The notes below the pieces were generated by a model, which saw only the letters and a program-made list of their open reading frames with translations, was not told the origin of the DNA and searched no databases. This document shows, piece by piece, positions 7,130 through 12,895 of a DNA stretch of 12,895 bases (the stretch's first letter is position 1; each line of letters begins with the position of its first letter). Made by a program: the position numbers and the translations under genes. Source of the stretch: Rhodospirillales bacterium (GTDB lineage: Bacteria > Pseudomonadota > Alphaproteobacteria > Micavibrionales > UBA2020); NCBI GenBank assembly GCA_023266795.1, contig JAHFPI010000035.1:1-12895 (forward strand). Reading direction: 5' to 3'.

Positions 7130-7146
7130 TTTTTATTAATCTTCAT
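6400..7146 (-). CDS. Type IV pilin-like protein, copy A
   Basis: This 248-residue protein is the last gene before the terminator in the pilus operon and thus the likely main structural subunit. The leader MKINKKTKTGGERG (1-14) is basic and ends in Gly. The hydrophobic helix from Asn15 to about residue 36 follows, then SGRGSG and a Thr/Ala/Gly-rich domain with cysteines 116, 122, 171 and 232, which could form two disulfides outside the cytoplasm. The layout fits a prepilin-peptidase substrate, but position +5 of the mature protein is Leu, not the Glu of canonical type IV pilins, so it may be a divergent subfamily. GGAAGG eight bases before the ATG supports the start. It lies 84 bp after the PilO-like gene. 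Copy A' at 4063 differs by two residues beyond the leader. Confidence 0.87.
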   Translation of the reverse strand: MKINKKTKTGGERGNALFLILIAVALFAALSYAVSQSGRGSGTIDKETSIIASGQITQYPAMVRATVTRMIITGTAPTAVNFSTAAATTSVFESTVGGGAPVLSPPAQIGTASGTCGPVNVCGGALTANSWGFADIRDAALGFYIVGVGTDTNVSGRDAIMYLHDVSKAPCQQIQRGLGFSTDLTTQTQSAAVVWTTGAGLGANTNGGSVVGTGSVNSVAPSGNASKQAFSCYTNGATYDYVHAIIEQ

Positions 7147-7229
7147 TGTAAAAACCTTCCTTTGTTTGTTACCTGTAAAATTAAATCCCTATCAAGTCAC
7201 ACATGGTCCCTTGACACAGTTTCCTTTTG

Positions 7230-7808
7230 TCACTTTTTGTCGGTCTTTTTATCGGTCTTCTTGTCATCCTCTTTTTTTATTTCCGGCTCCCCGAAACGCA
7301 CCATTTGCACCTGGAGATTGGCGGAAAGCTTTGAGCCGTTGCAATCACGCCCGACACAGAGAGAATTGATCATGACCTTCCAACTTTTCCCGCCGCGCTG
7401 CAGGTAGCTTATCGCCGCCAGAAACTGCGGAAAAAAATCGGTGTCCTGCGCGGTGATCGTGACACTGCCGTCGGAGCCGCCCTCGATGTTGAGGCCTTTA
7501 TACGTCTTTTTTATTTTATCAGACATATCCTTGATAACATCCTTGCTTACCGGCGTATATTTCAGGATCGGCACCGGCGGCTGCAAAGCCTGCACGTTCA
7601 TCAGGTCGGCGTGCAGCTTGCTGACTTTCTCCGTCTCCTGCGCGGCGAACCATACGGAACCGGCGCCCATCAGGCAGGCGATCCCCGCCGCGATCAGCGC
7701 ATTGTAGCCAACGTTCAGCGGCAGATCATCGAGAAAGACGTCGAGATCCTTCATCGACTGGGCACTCGTGTACCGCTTGATTGTGCTGTTGACCTTGTTC
7801 ATATCCAT
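7230..7808 (-). CDS. Bitopic inner-membrane protein, PilO/GspM-like
   Basis: The 192 residues comprise a cytoplasmic start of about 33, one membrane helix (about 34-55, YNALIAAGIACLMGAGSVWF), a helical linker and a periplasmic domain. The pattern around DTDFFPQFLAAISYLQRG followed by alternating strands (WKVMINSL, SANLQVQMV) resembles the ferredoxin-like fold of PilO/GspM assembly-platform proteins; this is inferred from layout and context, not a clear family match. Cys151 and Cys156 (CVGRDC) may form a disulfide. The protein ends in a charged tail, EIKKEDDKKTDKKTDKK, made by a short codon repeat. The start at 7808 has AGGTGGGG about ten bases upstream; an in-frame ATG at 7802 is an alternative. 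It follows the previous gene by 156 bp and is preceded by a strong hairpin. Confidence 0.8.
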   Translation of the reverse strand: MDMNKVNSTIKRYTSAQSMKDLDVFLDDLPLNVGYNALIAAGIACLMGAGSVWFAAQETEKVSKLHADLMNVQALQPPVPILKYTPVSKDVIKDMSDKIKKTYKGLNIEGGSDGSVTITAQDTDFFPQFLAAISYLQRGGKSWKVMINSLCVGRDCNGSKLSANLQVQMVRFGEPEIKKEDDKKTDKKTDKK

Positions 7809-7828
7809 CGAACGAAAACCCCACCTGT

Positions 7829-7853
7829 CTGCTACGAATCACATTCGTAGCAG
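7829..7853 (-). promoter_or_regulatory. Perfect 11-bp inverted repeat before PilO-like gene
   Basis: On the - strand CTGCTACGAAT and ATTCGTAGCAG are separated by only three bases (GTG). The dyad ends about 20 bases before the start codon, with GGTGGGGTTTTCG in between. It could be an operator for a dimeric regulator, an RNA stem affecting translation or decay, or a weak terminator, as the following GGGGTTTT tract is short. Its position inside an otherwise uninterrupted gene series suggests differential expression of the downstream pilin genes. Confidence 0.5.
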
Positions 7854-7964
7854 GAATACCCTACATCTACATTGTAAAAAGCAATTGTGGCAATATCATG
7901 GCACTCTTATTTCAATAAAACTTTTAAGTTTTTCTGGAATATTTCTTTAACAAAGAATTAACCC

Positions 7965-8894
7965 CTAGTTCGTCCCCTTCACCTTCACGCGCCCGTCTTC
8001 CATGCCGATAGCAACGGCCTGGATCTGGCCGGGCTGAACCGCGCTCGGAATCAGCGCTGTCCACTCGACCTTATCATCCGCCTTGACTTCGTAACGGGTC
8101 AGCACACCGCCGAAGCTGCTGGTCATATCCAGCAGTTCGACAACTCTGGCCAGATGGCGGTCGGTGTTGCTTTGCAGGGCATTCGCCGCATCGGTCAGCA
8201 GCGCATCCGTCGCCTTGACCGTCACTTCCCTCGCCTGATCCAGTTTAGGCGTCAGACTGTTGGCAAGCGTGTAGGCCCCTACCCAGACCAGCAGCGAGAA
8301 AGCGACAATGGCGAGCCCCGCAAAAAATAAACTTTTTACCAGCAACCGGGCAAGACGCTCGCGGTTCAGCGACCGGTTTCTCCACGGAACAGGCTTGGCC
8401 GCCTCCGGGTTGATCGTCACAAAATTCGCTTCCATGCTTTGAATTCGCGGCAGAATTGTCCGCGAAACGCCCAGAAAAATCTGTAATCTGCCCGTTTCCT
8501 GGTCCCACCTGAGAGCTCCTGCCGTTCCCTCGTGCTCATAAATGTAAACCGTTTGTCTGTCCCAGTATTCGCTGTTTCCGGGCAAAGCCGACGCAAGCGG
8601 GCACCAACTGTCCGGATTGCTGGCCAAAGAGGCCGACGGCGTCGCAAGATACCAGCACCGCCCTTCATCTACCGTATAGCAGTAATGGACGCGCTCCGTA
8701 CCGCAGGACTGTGCAGCAGCATTCCACACCCCCTCATCCTCTTTTCCGGCTATATAAGGGATAGAACCTCCGATAAGTTCGGCGGGCAAATACGGCCGCA
8801 GCTCAAAAGAGGCCCCGCCCATCACCCCGTGCCTTTCGGGCGATTTCCTGTCCGGACGCACCGCCGCTGCAACTGTTTCTGGCGTTGCTGTCAT
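7965..8894 (-). CDS. Bitopic pilus assembly protein, cytoplasmic domain plus TM
   Basis: The 309 residues comprise a cytoplasmic domain of about 185, one membrane helix (about 188-209, LFFAGLAIVAFSLLVWVGAY) preceded by many Arg (positive-inside), a coiled-coil-like helix (about 215-255) and a small periplasmic domain ending GRVKVKGTN. This topology matches the bitopic type IVb platform proteins (PilO of R64, BfpC, TcpD), whose cytoplasmic domain contacts the ATPase; sequence identity to them cannot be claimed. The cytoplasmic part has Cys64, Cys72, Cys80 and Cys98, unusual for that compartment. The frame extends to a GTG at 8927, but GGAGGAGGAG nine bases before the ATG at 8894 settles the start, 4 bp after the GspF-like stop. 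Confidence 0.78.
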   Translation of the reverse strand: MTATPETVAAAVRPDRKSPERHGVMGGASFELRPYLPAELIGGSIPYIAGKEDEGVWNAAAQSCGTERVHYCYTVDEGRCWYLATPSASLASNPDSWCPLASALPGNSEYWDRQTVYIYEHEGTAGALRWDQETGRLQIFLGVSRTILPRIQSMEANFVTINPEAAKPVPWRNRSLNRERLARLLVKSLFFAGLAIVAFSLLVWVGAYTLANSLTPKLDQAREVTVKATDALLTDAANALQSNTDRHLARVVELLDMTSSFGGVLTRYEVKADDKVEWTALIPSAVQPGQIQAVAIGMEDGRVKVKGTN

Positions 8895-8913
8895 CGCTTT
8901 ATTCTCCTCCTCC
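8895..8913 (-). promoter_or_regulatory. Strong ribosome binding site inside upstream gene's tail
   Basis: GGAGGAGGAG (8913-8904 on the - strand) lies nine bases before the ATG at 8894. The same bases encode the C-terminal Gly-Gly-Gly-Glu of the GspF-like protein. It fixes the downstream start and implies coupled translation of the two platform proteins. Confidence 0.7.
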
Positions 8914-10134
8914 TTCGCCGCCGCCACCCATCAGTCCACCCATCATACTATCCAGACTCATGTTCATCACCGTCAAGGCGTAAATAGCACTCCCGAATGC
9001 TATCACAAGATAGACGCCGGATAAACCAAATGCCATCCAGACAATCAGACTATGCCTGGTTTTTGAAGATTGTGAACGCATATCGGAAATAGAATCCATA
9101 ACCGTGGCGACCTGGTCCAGATCGGTAATACCGGCCAGCTCCATCCGCTCGCCTTTGGTCAGCGGATCTCTGTCAAGCGCCGCACCCAGCCCCACCCCGC
9201 GGGTAAGCTCTTCACGCGCCCGCAGCCAGTAATCCCCCACTTCGGGAAGCGTCGTCGCTTCCGAGGCCTGCGACAGCACGTCGGCAATCGGCACCCGCCC
9301 GCGCAGCATCCGTGCGGCGGCAGCCGTACTGTCGGAAAAACCCAGATCCCGCAAATAGGCGCCGATCAGCGGAATTTTGCGCACAATCCGCGCCGTCGGC
9401 CAGTCTTTCTTGCCCCGGTTATTCCAGAAAGAAAAAATTGCCCAGACCAGAAAGGCCATCATCGCCACGGCAAGCCATGTCAGAAAACCCCACAGGAACT
9501 CGAGCCTGCCGACAACCAGATTATACTTCTCCAGCTCATCCGGATCGCTGGGAACATTGCTTCTGAACCAGCCGATAATCTTGTCTTTGCCCCAGAACAT
9601 CCCCTGCACAATCGTCAGAATGTCAAAACCAACCCATGACATGGTGCCGATAATGGCGCGGCGGTTTTTGCGTTTCTGGGTAATACTCTGGATCGCATGC
9701 GGGATGCCTTCCATCAGCTTGTTGCTGCGCTCACTGGCGGCCAGAATGGCGATGGTGCCGTGATCGAAAATATTCAACGCCTTCAGGGCATCGATAACGC
9801 CGAGGCCGCGCGACAGCGCCTCCCGCGCCGGAGACAGAATATTCTGGCGGCGGGGGTTGGTTTCAGACTGGATCAGCCGCCAAAGGGCGACCCCCGGCGA
9901 TGTCACCGTCGACCTGAACTGGATGCCTCGCAAAAGCTGCACCTGCCACCAGCTGGAACGCGCCATCCATCTCTCGAAAGCGGAACGCTCGTGCGGCCTG
10001 ATCGTCAGGACGCTGCCGCCGCGCTTGCTTATTTCATTGCGCACATCACCCACCGTCGGCAGATAATACGATTCCACCATCAGTTTCGGGCCTGCGGGCG
10101 TATCGACCGTAAATTCAACAATCCATTGTTGCAT
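8899..10134 (-). CDS. Type II secretion/type IV pilus platform protein (GspF/PilC-like)
   Basis: This 411-residue polytopic inner-membrane protein is the core of the assembly platform, which couples ATPase motion to pilin extraction from the membrane. It has two T2SSF-type repeats: the first at about 70-180, with a helix around 161-182 (SWVGFDILTIVQGMF), and the second at about 265-395, with a final helix around 365-388. Another helix lies at about 213-237 between them. The pattern AREALSRGLGVIDAL...AILAASERSNKL in repeat 1 is echoed by AREELTRGVGLGAAL...MELAGITDLDQV in repeat 2, as expected for the family. It lacks the extended N-terminus of large PilC proteins and carries a short N-terminal domain instead. 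The tail is Met/Gly-rich (SMMGGLMGGGGEGGGE). AAGGGA about nine bases before the ATG supports the start, 33 bp after the ATPase gene. Confidence 0.9.
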   Translation of the reverse strand: MQQWIVEFTVDTPAGPKLMVESYYLPTVGDVRNEISKRGGSVLTIRPHERSAFERWMARSSWWQVQLLRGIQFRSTVTSPGVALWRLIQSETNPRRQNILSPAREALSRGLGVIDALKALNIFDHGTIAILAASERSNKLMEGIPHAIQSITQKRKNRRAIIGTMSWVGFDILTIVQGMFWGKDKIIGWFRSNVPSDPDELEKYNLVVGRLEFLWGFLTWLAVAMMAFLVWAIFSFWNNRGKKDWPTARIVRKIPLIGAYLRDLGFSDSTAAAARMLRGRVPIADVLSQASEATTLPEVGDYWLRAREELTRGVGLGAALDRDPLTKGERMELAGITDLDQVATVMDSISDMRSQSSKTRHSLIVWMAFGLSGVYLVIAFGSAIYALTVMNMSLDSMMGGLMGGGGEGGGE

Positions 10135-10167
10135 CGATCAATTCCCTTGCGTCACCAACACGCTGTT

Positions 10168-12006
10168 TTAACCGTCCATCATCACAAGAGCGATCTTGGC
10201 GTCGATCAGGCCGTCTTTCACAAGCCAGCCCACGCCCTGGCGGCGCGATGTGTAACTGACGCCTTCCTGACCGATAATATCGTTCACATTATGCATCAGC
10301 GCATGGAAAATAGGATCCCGTTTGGACAGCGGCGTGGCGATCATAAGCGCCTCAAGCAGCAAAGTCCTGCCCAAAACCCCGGTACGATTGCACAAATCAC
10401 ACCCGTTCGCATTGTGATTGCGGATAATATCTTCCGGCTGAAGACCCAGAATTTCCATCTGCGCGGCGGACAAAGTTTCCTTCGCCGGCACCTTGATGCT
10501 ACAGCCGTGACAAAGCGTTTTAATCAGGCGCTGGTTCAGAACACAACGGATCTGCTGCGACAGAGTATAGGTTGAAGAGCGCTCGCGCTCCGACGGCATG
10601 AACGACCGCAGACGCTCCAGTGTTTGCACCGCCGTATCCGCGTGGATGGTTGAAATCACCGTATGGCCGGATTCTGCCGCCTTCAGGGCCGTTTCAACCG
10701 TGGCCATATCCCGCATTTCACCGATGATGATATAATCAGGATCATGCCGCATGGCGGCACGGATCAGATCCGCGAACTCGCGGCCCGCACCGGCGCCCTG
10801 CGCCACCTGCCATTGGGTCGCGTAGCGCATTTCATACTCGATTGGATCCTCAATTGACAACACATGGCGCCGCCGCCGGTCAATCTCCAGCACGCAGGCA
10901 TATAACGTTGTCGATTTACCGGAGCCCGTGGGACCCGACATCAGGATAAGGCCGCCGCCGCCCTTGATTTCCGGCGCCAACAGGCGCGACATATGGTCAG
11001 CCACTTCAGGATACCGGCTGAATAATTCTTCGAAACTTTTCAAACCGGCACGATCCAGCAAACGTAATGTCAGTTTTTCACCGTCCTGCGCCTGCGGGCC
11101 GGCAGCCACCCGCACGTCCACCGAACGGCCCTGCCAGACAAAGCCGAAACGCCCGTCTTTCGGTGTGGACCGGTCGCCGAAGTTAAGGCCCGCATCGCGC
11201 TTCATCATGGTTGTGAGACGCGCCATCGCATCAGCCGGCAACAGGTGAATGGGGATTAAATCTCCATCGACACGGTATTTAATCCAGTTCGGGGCATCGG
11301 GCGCGTTATCCTGCACCAAGTGAATATCGGAGGCGCGCATCTGCAGCGCTTCCGCCATCAAATCGCGCTGGAACTGGTTCAGCAAAAGGCCGTTGTCAAT
11401 ATCAACCAGCCACGTCGACAGTGTCTTTTCGCAGCGATCCGCCGACAGATCATGAACGGCATGAAGCGTTTTCAAAAGATCGGCGCGATCCCACATCTGG
11501 GTTTCGACCCTGTCAACCTTGAATCCGGAACGGATAGCCGTATTTTTCAGGTTCTGCATCTGACGCTCTGTCAGCTCATGAAGAGGAGCGACGGTCAAAA
11601 CTCCCTTATCCAGATGCACCAGATGGATGCTCAGCGGAAGCCATGTCTGCACCGGCAACAGCGCGCGCAACTGGTCACCCGTCGCGCTGTCGCGCTCGCC
11701 CGCCGTCACTTCATTTTCGCTGCCGGCACCGGAAGCGCTCAACAACTGCTCGGCTGTCCGTGTGAACCCCTGCTGGGCAAAAAGCGTCCGTTCTTTGAGA
11801 ACCATATCAAGATACCGTTCACGCCCGACGATGGAACGGGTTTTACGGCGATCCCCGATACGGCGTTCAAAACCGCCGGTGTTTCCCGAGGTAAGCTTCC
11901 GGCGATCTGAATTTTTGCGGTCTTCAGGCGGCAACGCCCCCTCCGCCCGCTCCAGTCCAAGCTTTTTGAGGTATTCCGTCCGATCATGCTCCACTTTATC
12001 GCTCAC
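10168..12006 (-). CDS. Pilus/type II secretion assembly ATPase (PilB/GspE family)
   Basis: This 612-residue cytoplasmic hexameric ATPase powers subunit polymerisation. An N-terminal region (1-200) with a charged, Arg-rich start precedes the N2 domain (about 205-320, ASDIHLVQD...IKYRVDGDL). The motor domain has Walker A GPTGSGKST (358-366), Asp box IEDPIEY (385-391), Walker B YIIIGEMRD (425-433) and His box STIHAD (452-457). A tetracysteine zinc site, Cys499/Cys502 and Cys536/Cys539, marks the extension-type PilB/GspE group rather than the retraction ATPase PilT. All motor residues appear intact. The start codon is GTG, with AAGGAGG just upstream, overlapping the spacer after the PilP-like stop (9 bp), so both belong to one operon. 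Choosing between pilus and secretion ATPase rests on the pilin-like neighbours. Confidence 0.95.
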   Translation of the reverse strand: MSDKVEHDRTEYLKKLGLERAEGALPPEDRKNSDRRKLTSGNTGGFERRIGDRRKTRSIVGRERYLDMVLKERTLFAQQGFTRTAEQLLSASGAGSENEVTAGERDSATGDQLRALLPVQTWLPLSIHLVHLDKGVLTVAPLHELTERQMQNLKNTAIRSGFKVDRVETQMWDRADLLKTLHAVHDLSADRCEKTLSTWLVDIDNGLLLNQFQRDLMAEALQMRASDIHLVQDNAPDAPNWIKYRVDGDLIPIHLLPADAMARLTTMMKRDAGLNFGDRSTPKDGRFGFVWQGRSVDVRVAAGPQAQDGEKLTLRLLDRAGLKSFEELFSRYPEVADHMSRLLAPEIKGGGGLILMSGPTGSGKSTTLYACVLEIDRRRRHVLSIEDPIEYEMRYATQWQVAQGAGAGREFADLIRAAMRHDPDYIIIGEMRDMATVETALKAAESGHTVISTIHADTAVQTLERLRSFMPSERERSSTYTLSQQIRCVLNQRLIKTLCHGCSIKVPAKETLSAAQMEILGLQPEDIIRNHNANGCDLCNRTGVLGRTLLLEALMIATPLSKRDPIFHALMHNVNDIIGQEGVSYTSRRQGVGWLVKDGLIDAKIALVMMDG

Positions 12007-12015
12007 AACCCCTCC

Positions 12016-12895
12016 TTATTTCCCGGCAGGGCGGTTCAGAGAAGGGGGCAACAGAGAGCCTGCTGACGCTGCGCTAGGCGCCGGTGGTGCACCCGTAGAA
12101 CTTCCCGCACCTACCTCTACATCCGAAGTAGCCTGTTCCAGTAATTTAAGGGAGCGATCAAATAACAGCGTGACCTTTTCTTTATCGCCGCTCAAAATAA
12201 CGCCAGTTGGCACGATTGTCACCGTACATTTGATGCCCGCGATGACAGTGTCTTCACCATCGCGCACTACCAACCCTCCCCCGGGACCGTTGATAACGGC
12301 GCGCGTCGAGGAGTGTGATGTCACGGTATACCCCCCCAGTACCCGCTTCATTCCCGGCTCTGAAGAAGCAGCTCCATTGGCTCTTCCTGTACCCACTCCT
12401 GTAGCAACACCCGTTCCGTCCGCTGAGCCGCCCCCCTGAAACGCACCCCCTCCGGTGCTGCTCTGTCCTCCCCCTGCTCCCACCAAATCTCCGGTGCTGG
12501 TGCCAGTGTCGGTTGCGGCAGCCTCCGCAGTACCATGTACGGGTATAACCAAAACGCCGCGCGTGCCGGTGTGAGTGATTTGCAGAGAATCGAGTATCGT
12601 GCCGCCACGACTAGGGAACCACGTAAGCGTCAAAGGACACGCCTCCGATGGTTTCAAGACCGATCCCTCTTTACAGCCTGTATTCGATACCGTCATGTCA
12701 TCATTTTTAAGGGACAGCTTGATCCCTTTGATAGTCAGATCCGAATCCCCGGCGTTGACAAGCGTCATCGTAATTGCAGACTCTTCCTTAATGCTGCCGC
12801 CGAAATCAATTATATCCTTATCGGAAACCAGCAATCCATGATCGGGAACAGCGTCCGGATAAATGCTCGCGCTTTTTCCGGTCTCCGGCTGCAGT
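12016..12895 (-). CDS. PilP/GspC-like protein with Ig-like domain (partial)
   Basis: The 3' part of a gene running off the right edge; about 292 residues are visible and no stop interrupts the frame to the end of the window. A TTG at 12834 exists but nothing favours it as the start. Residues about 21-122 form a beta-rich Ig-like module of the ASPM/SPD-2/Hydin or choice-of-anchor type (IIDFGG...MTLVNAGDSDLTIKGIKL...CPLTLTWFPS...VLVIPVHGTA), with Cys74 and Cys86. Residues about 123-185 are a low-complexity Gly/Thr/Ala/Ser linker. Residues about 188-248 (GGGLVVRDGEDTVIAGIKCTV...PTGVILSGDKEKVTLLF) resemble the small beta domain of PilP/GspC, which links the inner-membrane platform to the secretin. 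The tail is Ala/Pro-rich. The domain calls are by eye; the position directly before the ATPase fits a PilP-like role. Confidence 0.7.
   Translation of the reverse strand, partial: LQPETGKSASIYPDAVPDHGLLVSDKDIIDFGGSIKEESAITMTLVNAGDSDLTIKGIKLSLKNDDMTVSNTGCKEGSVLKPSEACPLTLTWFPSRGGTILDSLQITHTGTRGVLVIPVHGTAEAAATDTGTSTGDLVGAGGGQSSTGGGAFQGGGSADGTGVATGVGTGRANGAASSEPGMKRVLGGYTVTSHSSTRAVINGPGGGLVVRDGEDTVIAGIKCTVTIVPTGVILSGDKEKVTLLFDRSLKLLEQATSDVEVGAGSSTGAPPAPSAASAGSLLPPSLNRPAGK

Noticed and set aside
4063..7146. Duplicated pilin genes considered as a transposon or cassette array
   Set aside because: No transposase, integrase, terminal inverted repeats or attachment-like sites flank the copies; tandem duplication with later conversion suffices.
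7230..7262. Short tandem repeat encoding KKTDKKTDKK as a separate repeat feature
   Set aside because: Only two to three imperfect units inside a coding sequence; treated as a charged protein tail.
7917..7932. AT-rich palindrome AAAACTT-TT-AAGTTTT as a terminator after the bitopic protein gene
   Set aside because: The stem has only A-T pairs apart from one C-G, the 2-base loop is too tight and there is no clean T-tract on the - strand. It is too weak to call.
8532..8987. 151-codon + strand frame
   Set aside because: It lies opposite the bitopic protein and GspF tail; Arg/His/Cys-rich with no recognisable feature.
9697..10575. 292-codon + strand frame across the GspF/ATPase junction
   Set aside because: It spans two well-supported - strand genes and their intergenic gap, with composition typical of a shadow frame.
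12306..12530. Gly/Thr-rich stretch considered as a frameshifted or pseudogene region
   Set aside because: The frame stays open on both sides and joins two plausible domains, so a low-complexity linker is the simpler reading.

Overview
The window looks like the chromosome of a moderately GC-rich Gram-negative bacterium, most likely an alphaproteobacterium. The basis is inference: the codon and base composition, the style of the secretion/pilus genes, and two scattered families of palindromic repeats of the kind common in Rickettsiales- and Micavibrio-like genomes. I cannot name a genus.

Left part (1-4053). A 231-residue protein of unknown function (+ strand) meets aspartate-semialdehyde dehydrogenase (asd, - strand) tail to tail; their stop codons overlap inside one TTAA. 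Divergently from asd runs a large soluble hybrid histidine kinase with a complete internal His-Asp-Asp-His phosphorelay (PAS-like region, HisKA/HATPase, two receiver domains, HPt). asd is the only clear housekeeping gene.

Right part (4063-12895, all on the - strand, transcribed right to left). This is an inner-membrane assembly platform for a type IV pilus or type II secretion-like filament. In order of transcription: a partial PilP/GspC-like protein with an Ig-like front domain (runs off the right edge); a PilB/GspE-type ATPase; a PilC/GspF-type membrane protein; a bitopic protein with a large cysteine-containing cytoplasmic domain; a bitopic PilO/GspM-like protein; a pilin-like protein (copy A); a terminator; a second, different pilin-like protein (B); a small exported protein of unknown function; a palindromic repeat; and a second, nearly identical copy of pilin A (A'). 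The PilP-ATPase-GspF order recalls the type IVb (R64 thin pilus-like) operons, but the accessory proteins and pilins are not ones I recognise by name. No secretin, prepilin peptidase or PilT is in the window.

The most notable points are in the pilin segment. Copies A and A' share a central 360-bp block with no difference, while their flanks differ at about 5-9% of positions, a pattern expected from gene conversion. A two-hairpin repeat sits inside the 5' end of pilin B and has apparently replaced its leader and start region. Pilin B carries a textbook DxNxDGxIxxxD calcium-binding loop. There is no gene-free stretch longer than 300 bases, and I saw no tRNA, rRNA, CRISPR array or insertion sequence.
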